Assembly: GCA_030595925.1 (NCBI GenBank)
Contig: JAUVLC010000072.1
Span: 1-12,388 of the forward strand
Reading direction: 5' to 3'
DNA from: Clostridia bacterium
Lineage (GTDB): Bacteria > CBDUZB01 > JAGLHV01
DNA: 12,388 bases
Position 1 is the stretch's first letter; each line of letters begins with the position of its first letter. Shown here piece after piece: positions 1-6,743 of the stretch. A program made the translations under genes and the position numbers. The notes beneath the pieces are model-generated. The model did not search any database. It was given only the letters and a program-made list of their open reading frames with translations, and was not told the origin of the DNA.

Positions 1-95
1 GACAAAGACAAAGACAAAGACAAAGACAAAGACAAAGACAAAGACAAAGACAAAGACAAAGACAAAGACAAAGACAAAGACAAAGACAAAGACAG
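1..95. repeat. (GACAAA)n hexanucleotide tandem tract, truncated by window edge
   Basis: Fifteen perfect head-to-tail copies of the hexamer GACAAA occupy positions 1-90, followed by a partial GACAG. The window starts inside the tract, so its true length is unknown. It runs into GGCACAAAGTTACAAG (95-110), a variant of the octamer/GTTAAAA module seen near 8623 and 12153, and then into degenerate GATAAA/GACAAA units up to about 150. Perfect copies of this number usually indicate recent slippage expansion. No coding function is apparent. Confidence 0.95.
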
Positions 96-357
96 GCACA
101 AAGTTACAAGATAAAGACAAAAATAAGAACAAAGACAAAAAACAGCCAAATATAGTCAAAAGATGTTGAATGATAAATTTGTTTGTAGTCGCTCAATTTA
201 TTGAGAAAAAATGTTTAAGATTTGAAAGTTGGGAGTTGAAAGTTGAAAGTTGAAAGTTGGGAGTTGGGAGTTGGAAAAGATAGTCCATAGATAAAGACAA
301 AGAATAAAGACAGTTAATTGGTTAAAAATGGAATGAAAGATTGCAATTGGGGAGATT
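96..357. repeat. Repeat-rich intergenic region upstream of the HEXXH gene
   Basis: This stretch has no credible gene. It holds degenerate GACAAA/GATAAA hexamers (about 111-150), seven tandem heptamers of the form GRRAGTT (224-272), one AGTCCAT unit (282-288), and the 14-mer AATTGGTTAAAAAT (316-329), which recurs exactly upstream of recN at 10315-10328. A GGGGAG at 349-354 is the only ribosome-binding candidate for the following gene. I see no convincing promoter. Confidence 0.8.
224..272. repeat. GRRAGTT heptanucleotide tandem repeat, 7 copies
   Basis: Seven consecutive 7-bp units read GAAAGTT, GGGAGTT, GAAAGTT (three times) and GGGAGTT (twice). Variation is confined to unit positions 2-3 (AA or GG). 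This is one of three different 7-bp-period families in the window. Confidence 0.9.
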
Positions 358-921
358 ATGCTTAGGATGAAATTAGGGATAATAACTGCTTGTTTATTGT
401 TTTGCTGTAGTGGTTCTTTTAGCTGGGCAGCACAAAAATGGAAAAAAATGGAAAGTGAATATTGTGAAATATATTTTTTAAACTATAGTGAACTAAAAAA
501 AATAAACTCTAAAATCAATGTATTCTCTATTTCTTTGAATTTCAAGAAAAAGATTATAAAGCCTAAAATAAAAACTAAAAGCGTTAGTGAAAAAGTAAAG
601 CGAAAGTTTGATATTATTTTCAAGAAGGCAGAAGAGATTTTAAATATGTATCCCGGGGGGATAAAAGTAAAAATAAGGATTTATTTAAACCAAAAACAGC
701 TGAATGGGGTATACCGTAAAATGTTTAAAAGAGAAAACAAAGCCCTCTCTTTTTATGTTTATAAAACCAATACTATTTATATCAGTGTTCAACATATTTC
801 AGAAGGGGTATTAGCCCATGAAATGGGGCATTGTATTATTGACCACTATTTTGTGATTCTCCCACCCCGTAAGGTACAGGAAATATTAGCTATTTATGTT
901 GATACTCATTTAAAAGATTAA
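358..921 (+). CDS. Secreted HEXXH-motif putative metalloprotease
   Basis: 187 residues. An N-terminal hydrophobic segment (about residues 5-20, ending near SWAA at 22-25) looks like a cleavable signal peptide, so the product is probably exported. The C-terminal part carries HEMGH at 154-158 (zinc-binding HEXXH). Seventeen residues further on, E175 lies in QEILAIYVD, which resembles the third-ligand helix of gluzincin peptidases such as the peptidase-MA type. The middle is Lys-rich and unremarkable. The start is ambiguous: ATG 358 follows GGGGAG by only about 3 nt, and ATG 367 (residue 4) is an alternative. It stands alone, converging on the HEAT gene with a 46-bp gap. I do not recognise the family. 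A zinc peptidase is inferred from the motif, and substrates are unknown. Confidence 0.7.
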   Translation: MLRMKLGIITACLLFCCSGSFSWAAQKWKKMESEYCEIYFLNYSELKKINSKINVFSISLNFKKKIIKPKIKTKSVSEKVKRKFDIIFKKAEEILNMYPGGIKVKIRIYLNQKQLNGVYRKMFKRENKALSFYVYKTNTIYISVQHISEGVLAHEMGHCIIDHYFVILPPRKVQEILAIYVDTHLKD

Positions 922-967
922 AGGAATAAAAGTGAGATTGATTATATTGGGTTATTTATGATTTATA

Positions 968-3208
968 TCATGAAAGAGCTTTCTTTTCCAATACGTCTAA
1001 TGATTCGTTAGCAATTTGTTGAACTAATTTGCTCTTATCTTTTTTTGTTGTTTCCAACAGAACTTTTTTTGTTTTATCCCCGGGAAAATTTCTTAATGAC
1101 CAGGCTATTCGCAGACGGAGACGTTCATCTGTTCCTTTGCCCAATCCAAGAAATTTCTTTCTTTTTTTAAGTAATTTTATTAAAAAAGGAAGAGTTTTTT
1201 CGCTTCCGATTTTTCCTAAAGCAATACAAATTTCTTCCTGAAAGGGGATATTGTCTGATTTTTTTAATAACTGGATTAATTTGTCAACAGCTTCAATACT
1301 TTTTGTTTTCCCCAACCCTTTTATTGCTTCTTGCTGTACGGACAAATCATTGTCGTTAAGAAATTTCATCAAAATATTGTTTGTTTGGACGTTGTTTGTT
1401 TTAGCAATAAGATGGATGATATCATTTTTTATTAAAGTGTCAGGAAAAGTGGTAAATTTTTCTAATTGTTCAAGAAAAGGATCTATTTTAAATTCGTCAA
1501 GTATTTCTATTATTTTTTTCAAAGATGAAGAGGATAAACCAAAGTTTAATTCATTAAGTAAAAGATTTGTTCCTTCATTTCCGATACTTTTTAATGCCTT
1601 AGCCAAGTTTTTCCGTATACGTAAATCTTCTATTTCCCGGATATATTCTATAATAAACTTTGTGCACGAATTCCCTAAATTAAAAATTATTTGTAAAGAA
1701 TTTTCATGCTTTTGAGGAGATACGGACTTAAGATCATTTAAAAGAATTTCTTTTGATTCGTAAGCTATTTTTTCTAAGGAAATATTAATGACTCTGGTTT
1801 TTTCTTCTTCTTGCGAAGAAAACAGGGCTTTTTTAAATGTTTTAATTATTAACAGTAAACTATCAGTATCTTTTTTCAGCAGGAAATCGTTTGCTCTTTT
1901 GATTAAAAATTTAGTAATTTGTTTATATGCTTCAGTGCTTGTTTCTTTTTCTAAACATTCGAACATTTTCTTCTGCAAAATAGTTAATAGTTTTTCATTG
2001 TCAATAGAGGGAAGATGTTCACAAATTTTAGCAATTAATTGTACCGCACTTAACCGGATCATAGGAGAGGAGTGTTCCATATTTTCCAGTACTTTTTTGG
2101 TTAAATCCCGGGCATAATCATTTAAATTTAATTGGGAAAGTTGTTTAATCATCAACGGTATTTCCTGGTAAATAGGATTTTCTAATAAAGAAGCGCTTTC
2201 TTTTTCTAATAATTCGTCAGTTTTGAAAAGAAGTTCTTTTTTTTCGTCTTTGATTTCTTTTACCCCTTCAGGAATTTTATCTATTAATTCATTTTTCAAT
2301 AATTGTTCAAAAACTTTGAAAGATACTTTTTTACTGGTTGGGGAGGTTAAGACTTTAGAAATAAATGTTTTTAAACTGTTGAGCTGGTCAATACTTTTAA
2401 AATCAGGGTTATCTTGTTTGCTTAAATCCTTATACCAGCAACTAATTTCGCTAAATATTTCGGTTATTTTTTCTTGTGAAAGGGTGGAAAGAAGTTTGTC
2501 TTTTAAGCCGGACTGTTCAATTTTTTGTGGTAATTGTCTTTCAAAAATCTCCTTTAAGACCATGGGATTTAAATCAGCTAATTTTGTCGCTAAGTGCTTT
2601 TGTACATTATCTTTTACATTTTGTTCGGGAATTTGATCCATCATCCCGTAAGCTTGTGAAAGAGTTTTTAGGACACTTTCTATTTCTTCCCCTTTTTTTA
2701 TATGGTTTAATGAGTTGGAGACTTTTTGAATAATAATTTCCCCTTTTACTATAGGTACGTATACCGTTTGGTCTAAGGTTATATGGGAATTTTCTTTTTC
2801 ATTGAATAATTCAATAAGTTCGTTTTTGTGTTCTTTTTTAGAAACAAGATGTTCTATTAATAGTAGTAATTCTTGTTGTTCTAATCCTGGTTTAAAGGTA
2901 ATACTTTGTATGTTATGTTCGGCTAAGATTTTCCAGAAACTATCAAGAGCTGCTTTGGATAATTCTGCTGATAAAGGTAATTCTTTACCCTGAAAAAGTA
3001 ATTTCTCATTTGCCTGGGAAATATTTAGTTCCGGACAAGTGTGTAAACCGCTTTTAAGAAGGAGAAGGAGACTGTTTATGGAACTATCCAGCATATTACT
3101 ACCAACTGGGTAAATCTTAAAATTAGCAACAGTCATTCGGAAGGTTTTAAGTATTTCTGCACCCAGGTGTTGAATTTCCCCATTGTTAATTGTTTTTTCG
3201 TTTGGCAT
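968..3208 (-). CDS. HEAT-repeat domain protein with conserved N-terminal domain
   Basis: 746 residues, with no signal peptide or membrane segment, so probably cytoplasmic. Residues about 14-165 form a separate alpha/beta-looking domain (KTFRMTVANFKIYPVGSNML, then a NEKLLFQGKEL strand pair). I associate this type with HEAT proteins of uncultivated bacteria, and its function is unknown. The rest is helical. Recognisable HEAT/PBS-lyase-like units lie near 383-420, 500-560, 617-650 (VQQEAIKGLGKTKSIEAVDKLIQLLKK), 655-685 (EEICIALGKIGSEKTLPFLIKLLKK) and 695-740. HEAT arrays are protein-interaction scaffolds, and the partner here is not evident. The ATG at 3208 is preceded by a strong Shine-Dalgarno (GGGGAGGGA on the minus strand, 3224-3216). 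It is transcribed divergently from the DUF72 gene and is the only minus-strand gene in the window. Confidence 0.88.
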   Translation of the reverse strand: MPNEKTINNGEIQHLGAEILKTFRMTVANFKIYPVGSNMLDSSINSLLLLLKSGLHTCPELNISQANEKLLFQGKELPLSAELSKAALDSFWKILAEHNIQSITFKPGLEQQELLLLIEHLVSKKEHKNELIELFNEKENSHITLDQTVYVPIVKGEIIIQKVSNSLNHIKKGEEIESVLKTLSQAYGMMDQIPEQNVKDNVQKHLATKLADLNPMVLKEIFERQLPQKIEQSGLKDKLLSTLSQEKITEIFSEISCWYKDLSKQDNPDFKSIDQLNSLKTFISKVLTSPTSKKVSFKVFEQLLKNELIDKIPEGVKEIKDEKKELLFKTDELLEKESASLLENPIYQEIPLMIKQLSQLNLNDYARDLTKKVLENMEHSSPMIRLSAVQLIAKICEHLPSIDNEKLLTILQKKMFECLEKETSTEAYKQITKFLIKRANDFLLKKDTDSLLLIIKTFKKALFSSQEEEKTRVINISLEKIAYESKEILLNDLKSVSPQKHENSLQIIFNLGNSCTKFIIEYIREIEDLRIRKNLAKALKSIGNEGTNLLLNELNFGLSSSSLKKIIEILDEFKIDPFLEQLEKFTTFPDTLIKNDIIHLIAKTNNVQTNNILMKFLNDNDLSVQQEAIKGLGKTKSIEAVDKLIQLLKKSDNIPFQEEICIALGKIGSEKTLPFLIKLLKKRKKFLGLGKGTDERLRLRIAWSLRNFPGDKTKKVLLETTKKDKSKLVQQIANESLDVLEKKALS

Positions 3209-3297
3209 ACTTACTCCCTCCCCTTTTTAAAAACTATTTTATTCTAAAATATAAGCAACCGGAAATCAAATCTTAAATTTTTAAAAAACCCAAAAAT

Positions 3298-3327
3298 ATT
3301 TTAACATAAATTTAATTAAGAGGTCAA
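3298..3327 (-). promoter_or_regulatory. Putative sigma-70 promoter for the HEAT-repeat gene
   Basis: On the minus strand, TTGACC (3327-3322) is followed after 18 bp by TAAAAT (3303-3298). This predicts transcription from about 3291 and a leader of roughly 80 nt. The match is good but the region is AT-rich, so chance matches are possible. Confidence 0.5.
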
Positions 3328-3361
3328 CAAGTTTTTAAATAATAGTTTGATTATTTTTTAT

Positions 3362-3390
3362 TTGCAAACAATAGGTATTTATGGTAAATT
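3362..3390 (+). promoter_or_regulatory. Weak candidate promoter for the DUF72-acylphosphatase operon
   Basis: TTGCAA (3362-3367) and TAAATT (3385-3390) are separated by 17 bp and lie about 46 bp upstream of the DUF72 start codon. Both hexamers deviate from consensus. The call rests mainly on position and spacing. Confidence 0.3.
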
Positions 3391-3436
3391 TACAAAAAAA
3401 GTAATTATCGGGGAAATCATCTAAAAGGAATTAATA

Positions 3437-4207
3437 ATGCAGGAAAAGATTTTTATCGGGACAAGTGGCTATAGCTATTCCCATTGGGGAAAGGGTGTTT
3501 TTTATCCGGAAGGCCTTTCCCGGAAGAAGTGGTTTGAATATTATACGAAATTTTTTAATACGGTAGAAATAAATGCGTCTTTTTATAGATTATTTAAAAG
3601 AGAAATATTTGAAAAATGGCACAGGCAGACGCCTAAAGATTTTATTTTTGCCATTAAAGGTAACCGATTTATTACCCATATTAAAAAAATTCAGAATTGT
3701 AAGGACTCTTTAAAGTTGTTTTTTGAAAGCGTTTTTGGCCTGAAAGAGAAACTGAAAATTGTTTTGTGGCAGCTTCCACCGGGATTAGTTTTTAATGAAA
3801 AAAAATTGAGAGATTTTTGTGAAATGCTTGCCAGGTGTAGTATTGGCCACGGTGATGTCCGGCAGGTTTTTGAATTTCGTCATCAGAGCTGGTTTTCCCG
3901 GAAAGTTTACCAAATATTAAAAGAGCATAAATTTTCTTTGTGTATTGCTCATTCCGGTCGTTGGCCTTATCAGGAAAAAATAACCAGTGATTTAATATAT
4001 TTACGCTTTCATGGAGGGGGAGAGTTATACAATTCTAATTATTCGATTAGTGAGTTAGAAAGAATTGCTTTTAAGATAAAGAAGTGGGTAAAACAGGGAA
4101 AAAATGTACATGCCTATTTTAATAACGATACGCATGGTTTTGCTGTAAAAAATAGTTTCAAATTGAAAGAGTTTATTATAAATTCCAGCAAAAAAAAGTT
4201 TACTTAA
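3437..4207 (+). CDS. DUF72 (YecE-like) family protein
   Basis: 256 residues, the normal length of the family. The N-terminus IGTSGYSYSHWGKGVFYPEGL (about 7-27), followed by WFEYYTKFFNTVEINASFYR (32-51), is the diagnostic start of DUF72 proteins. IFAIKGNRFITH (about 69-80), VFEFRHQSW (about 144-152), YLRFHGGGELYNSNYS (about 191-206) and AYFNNDTHGFAVKNS (about 226-240) match later conserved blocks. The family folds as a TIM barrel. Its biochemical role is not established, so no gene name is given. AAAAGGA at 3423-3429 supports the ATG. The acylphosphatase gene follows after 16 bp, so the two are probably cotranscribed. Confidence 0.93.
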   Translation: MQEKIFIGTSGYSYSHWGKGVFYPEGLSRKKWFEYYTKFFNTVEINASFYRLFKREIFEKWHRQTPKDFIFAIKGNRFITHIKKIQNCKDSLKLFFESVFGLKEKLKIVLWQLPPGLVFNEKKLRDFCEMLARCSIGHGDVRQVFEFRHQSWFSRKVYQILKEHKFSLCIAHSGRWPYQEKITSDLIYLRFHGGGELYNSNYSISELERIAFKIKKWVKQGKNVHAYFNNDTHGFAVKNSFKLKEFIINSSKKKFT

Positions 4208-4223
4208 AAGGAGAAGTAATTTA

Positions 4224-4505
4224 ATGAAAGAAAATATTGTATTTTGCCGGATGCTTTTTAAAGGAAGGGTGCAGGGGGTTGGTTTTCGTTTTACTACTCA
4301 GCGTATAGCTGAAGTGAATAATCTTTGTGGTTTTGTGCGAAATTTACTCAGCGGAGAGGTAGAGGTAGAAGTGGAGGGAGAACGAAATGATATTAAAAAT
4401 TTTTTAGAAGAACTTCGCCAACGGATGAAATTTTATATCACTGATTTAGAGGTTTCCCGGGGAAAATATCAGGGGAAATTTAGTAAATTTGAGATTACAA
4501 TTTAA
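4224..4505 (+). CDS. acyP: Acylphosphatase
   Basis: 93 residues, a complete small acylphosphatase that would hydrolyse carboxyl-phosphate bonds of acyl phosphates in the cytoplasm. The phosphate-binding signature GRVQGVGFR is at 14-22, with catalytic Arg22. CGFVRNL at 35-41 supplies the second catalytic residue, Asn40, and SGEVEVEVEG follows as in the family. AAAAGGAG at 4206-4213 is the ribosome-binding site. The gene is 16 bp behind the DUF72 gene and 50 bp ahead of the ECF sigma gene, with no terminator between. Read-through into the sigma operon is therefore possible. Confidence 0.95.
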   Translation: MKENIVFCRMLFKGRVQGVGFRFTTQRIAEVNNLCGFVRNLLSGEVEVEVEGERNDIKNFLEELRQRMKFYITDLEVSRGKYQGKFSKFEITI

Positions 4506-4555
4506 AATATACAATATTTTGGGTATTTTTGCGTTATATATAATAGAAGGTATTT

Positions 4556-5146
4556 ATGAAACATTTATCTGATGGACAATTAATCGAAAAGTATAAAGCA
4601 GGGGATTTAAATGCACTTAACTCGTTAATTAAGCGGTATTCAGGAACTTTGTTTACTTACATTTATCAGATGCTTGGGGATAAAATTCTGTCGGAAGATG
4701 TTTTTGGGGAAGTTTTTTTAAAAATGATAAAAAATATTAATCGCTATAGGAATGAAGGCAAGTTTAAAAGCTGGTTGTATAAAATAGCCAGGCATCAGGT
4801 GATAGATATTTTAAGAAAGGAAAGGAAAATGAAAGTAGTTTCTTTGGATAAAGAAATTAATCCCGGCAGTGAAAACCCGTTAACCCTGGAAAATAAACTT
4901 TCCTGTCATACGCCTTTACCTGAAAATATACTTCAAAATAAAAATATTCAGGAAGATTTAGAAGAAGCAATATCTTCTCTGTCTTTCCAGCAGAGAGAAA
5001 TTTTTCTTTTGCGCGAATATTCAAATCTTTCATTTAAGGAAATTGCTTCAATGTTAAAATGCCCGCTTAATACTGTGCTGGGACGAATGCATTATGCATT
5101 GAAGAAATTAAGGGCTAAATTATCCGCAAAATATGGAGGCAATTAA
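4556..5146 (+). CDS. ECF-type RNA polymerase sigma factor
   Basis: 196 residues. Sigma region 2 spans about 20-92 (LIKRYSGTLFTYIYQML, then EDVFGEVFLKM, then FKSWLYKIARHQVIDILRKER). Region 4 spans about 133-190 with a helix-turn-helix (LSFKEIASMLKCPLNTVLGRMHYALKKLR). No region 1.1 or 3 is present, as expected for the extracytoplasmic-function class. An unusual roughly 40-residue Asn/Pro-rich linker (about 93-132) joins the two domains. The Shine-Dalgarno AGAAGG (4545-4550) sits 5 nt before ATG. The stop codon (TAA) is immediately followed by the ATG of the anti-sigma gene, so the pair is translationally coupled. It directs transcription of an unknown envelope or stress regulon, probably including its own operon. 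Confidence 0.93.
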   Translation: MKHLSDGQLIEKYKAGDLNALNSLIKRYSGTLFTYIYQMLGDKILSEDVFGEVFLKMIKNINRYRNEGKFKSWLYKIARHQVIDILRKERKMKVVSLDKEINPGSENPLTLENKLSCHTPLPENILQNKNIQEDLEEAISSLSFQQREIFLLREYSNLSFKEIASMLKCPLNTVLGRMHYALKKLRAKLSAKYGGN

Positions 5147-5671
5147 ATGAATTGCAATATTTTCAAAGAAAAAGGTATTCTCTATTTATACGGGGAATTA
5201 AATGAACGGGAGATGCAAATATTCAGGCAGCATATAGAATCTTGTCCTTATTGCAAAGAAGAAATAGCAGGGTTGAAGGAGACAATAAGTGTTTTTAGAG
5301 AAAAAAATATGGATAGGCCAGGTGAACACATTTTTGAATCTATTGCCCATGCGGGTAAAGAAAAGAAAAGCTTTTTTAATGGCAACGTTTTATCTTTTAA
5401 CCGCCGGTCTCCGGTTTTTACTTTTTGTTCAATAGCTGTACTGTTGATGATTGGGTTTTTATTCTTTTATGGGAAAGATTTAGGTTTTTTAAGAAAGGAG
5501 GTGTTCTGGCAACTGGAAGATGAAATTGAGGCGGTTAGGATAGAAGTGGATGGATATGTGGATGTTTTTGATGAAGAAATAAATGCTTATTCTGCATCTT
5601 TTTTTAATACAGAAATGGAAGAGATTGAAACAAAAATAAATGAATTATGGATTGAGATGGATGAGGTTTGA
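5147..5671 (+). CDS. Zinc-finger (zf-HC2) transmembrane anti-sigma factor
   Basis: 174 residues. The N-terminal anti-sigma zinc finger has the HX3CX2C arrangement at H29-C33-C36 (RQHIESCPYCKEE). A linker leads to one membrane span at about 91-108 (FTFCSIAVLLMIGFLFFYG). The remaining 65 residues should lie outside the cytoplasmic membrane and are strikingly acidic: about 20 Asp/Glu against 5 Lys/Arg, with amphipathic helical character. It would hold the upstream sigma factor inactive until an external signal arrives. Its start abuts the sigma stop codon without any gap. Confidence 0.9.
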   Translation: MNCNIFKEKGILYLYGELNEREMQIFRQHIESCPYCKEEIAGLKETISVFREKNMDRPGEHIFESIAHAGKEKKSFFNGNVLSFNRRSPVFTFCSIAVLLMIGFLFFYGKDLGFLRKEVFWQLEDEIEAVRIEVDGYVDVFDEEINAYSASFFNTEMEEIETKINELWIEMDEV

Positions 5672-5701
5672 AAAATATTTTTAAAAAGGAGGTAATATAA
5701 A

Positions 5702-6295
5702 ATGAGAAAGAAATCTTTGATTGTAACAGCAGTATTAATTTTTACCCTGAGTTTTATTTCCTTGGTGAAGACAGGGGTTATGGCTAAACCGAGAGGGGAT
5801 CATCATCCGGTAGCAAAAGCTATTTTGGAGGAAGGAGAAAGGCAGTTCATAGAGTATTTGAAGGAAAACAATCCTGAAAAGTTTGAAGAAATGAAAGATT
5901 TGAAAACAGAAAGACCTGATTTGTACTCAAAGATAGTTCGCAATGGAATAAGGGAAATGCGTATTCTGAGAAGGCTTAAGAAGAACGATCCTGCAGGGTA
6001 TGAAACAAGAAAGAAAATGTTACGGCTTAAAGATAAAAATTGGCGATTGGGAAAGGAATATAGAGAGTGTAAATCGGCTGGAAGAAAAGAAGAAATTAAA
6101 AAAGAGATTAGAGAATGTTTGGATAAGCTTTTTGATTTAAAGCAGGAAGAAAATGAATCTAAAATAGCTGATGTTGAAAAGAAATTAAAAAAACTAAGAA
6201 AGCGGGGTGAAACTCGAAAGAGAAACAAGAAAAAAATAATTAATCAAAGGTTTAACCAGATGGTTGGTGATGCAGAAGACCTTGGTTGGGATTAA
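5702..6295 (+). CDS. Exported basic coiled-coil protein, third gene of the sigma operon
   Basis: 197 residues. A signal peptide (1-28, cleavage likely after VMA) precedes a wholly helical mature protein dominated by Lys, Arg and Glu. Residues about 90-180 (RRLKKNDPAGYETRKKML to KKLRKRGETRKRNKKK) look like extended coiled coil with a strong positive charge near the C-terminus. I find no LTXXQ motif, so it is not an obvious CpxP/Spy protein. The position behind an ECF sigma/anti-sigma pair and the helical periplasmic nature resemble periplasmic sensor or chaperone subunits. A perfect AAGGAGGT (5686-5693), 8 nt before ATG, predicts very efficient translation, probably more than its two upstream partners. 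The function as sensor is inference. Confidence 0.8.
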   Translation: MRKKSLIVTAVLIFTLSFISLVKTGVMAKPRGDHHPVAKAILEEGERQFIEYLKENNPEKFEEMKDLKTERPDLYSKIVRNGIREMRILRRLKKNDPAGYETRKKMLRLKDKNWRLGKEYRECKSAGRKEEIKKEIRECLDKLFDLKQEENESKIADVEKKLKKLRKRGETRKRNKKKIINQRFNQMVGDAEDLGWD

Positions 6296-6317
6296 GACCG
6301 TTTTGAATGGATTAAAT

Positions 6318-6360
6318 TATGAAGGGCAGGACATTAAAGATGCCCTTCATAGTTGATTTT
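6318..6360 (+). terminator. Intrinsic-type terminator after the sigma operon
   Basis: A perfect 11-bp inverted repeat (TATGAAGGGCA at 6318-6328 and TGCCCTTCATA at 6341-6351, 12-nt loop) starts 22 nt after the stop codon. It is followed by a T-rich but interrupted tail (GTTGATTTTATTGTTT). The imperfect T-run leaves some doubt about efficiency. Confidence 0.72.
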
Positions 6361-6380
6361 ATTGTTTATTTTTGTATAAT
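6353..6380 (+). promoter_or_regulatory. Putative sigma-70 promoter for the lipoprotein-cdd operon
   Basis: TTGATT (6353-6358) and a perfect TATAAT (6375-6380) are separated by 16 bp. The -35 box lies immediately after the terminator stem of the preceding operon. Transcription would begin near 6387, giving a leader of about 100 nt. Confidence 0.6.
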
Positions 6381-6430
6381 TAATAAGTATAAAAACTTTT
6401 ATAAAGGTTGTGTCAAAAGATAGATGAAAA

Positions 6431-6471
6431 AAATACCTTCTTTTGAAAAAGGGGGATAAAAGGTGGTATTT
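6431..6471 (+). promoter_or_regulatory. Possible hairpin in the lipoprotein mRNA leader
   Basis: AAATACC (6431-6437) pairs with GGTATTT (6465-6471), and CTTTT (6440-6444) can stack inside with AAAAG (6458-6462). The structure ends 7 nt before the GGGAGG ribosome-binding site (6478-6483). It could influence translation, but could also be a chance AT-rich fold. Confidence 0.3.
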
Positions 6472-6489
6472 ATAAAAGGGAGGATTTTT

Positions 6490-6729
6490 ATGAAAAAAAA
6501 TATTAAATTAAAAAGACTTTTTGGTTTTTGGGGCATTGCAATCTGTCTGGCAGGATTTATAAGTGGGTGTACTTATTATATTAAGGAACCGCCTCCTCCG
6601 GTAAGAGTCGAAGTAAGGCCTGCCCGGCCTTATTCCAGAGCGGTGTGGATACCGGGACGTTGGAAATGGAGAGGTCGCCGGCGCAGGGGAAGATATATCT
6701 GGATTCCGGGGCACTGGAGAAGAAGATAA
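6490..6729 (+). CDS. Small WXXGXW-repeat lipoprotein
   Basis: 79 residues from ATG 6490, chosen because GGGAGG at 6478-6483 is well placed. A GTG nine codons upstream (6463) lacks such a site. A basic N-terminus and hydrophobic core lead to a lipobox ISGC with Cys27, so a membrane-anchored lipoprotein is predicted. After a Pro-rich spacer (EPPPPVRVEVRPARP) come two WXXGXW units, WIPGRW (53-58) and WIPGHW (71-76), separated by an Arg/Gly-rich stretch. This is the WXXGXW repeat family of small surface proteins of unknown role. The stop codon overlaps the ribosome-binding site of the cytidine deaminase gene, so the two are cotranscribed. Its G+C-rich Arg/Pro codons contrast with the AT-rich neighbours. 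Confidence 0.85.
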   Translation: MKKNIKLKRLFGFWGIAICLAGFISGCTYYIKEPPPPVRVEVRPARPYSRAVWIPGRWKWRGRRRRGRYIWIPGHWRRR

Positions 6730-6743
6730 AGGTGGGTAATAAA

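Noticed and set aside
1029-2993. Several plus-strand ORFs of 63-154 codons opposite the HEAT-repeat gene
   Set aside because: They lie antisense to a 746-codon gene with clear HEAT repeats, have low-complexity Ser/Phe-rich translations, no good ribosome-binding sites and no recognisable domains.
4539-4544. TATAAT as the -10 box of the ECF sigma gene
   Set aside because: It lies 11 bp before the start codon and directly abuts the ribosome-binding site, so a transcript would have almost no leader, and no -35 is properly spaced. Probably AT-rich coincidence.
6645-6743. Upstream start giving cytidine deaminase 33 extra residues
   Set aside because: The extension overlaps the lipoprotein gene in another frame and matches nothing in the family. 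ATG 6744 has AAAGGTGGG at the right distance.
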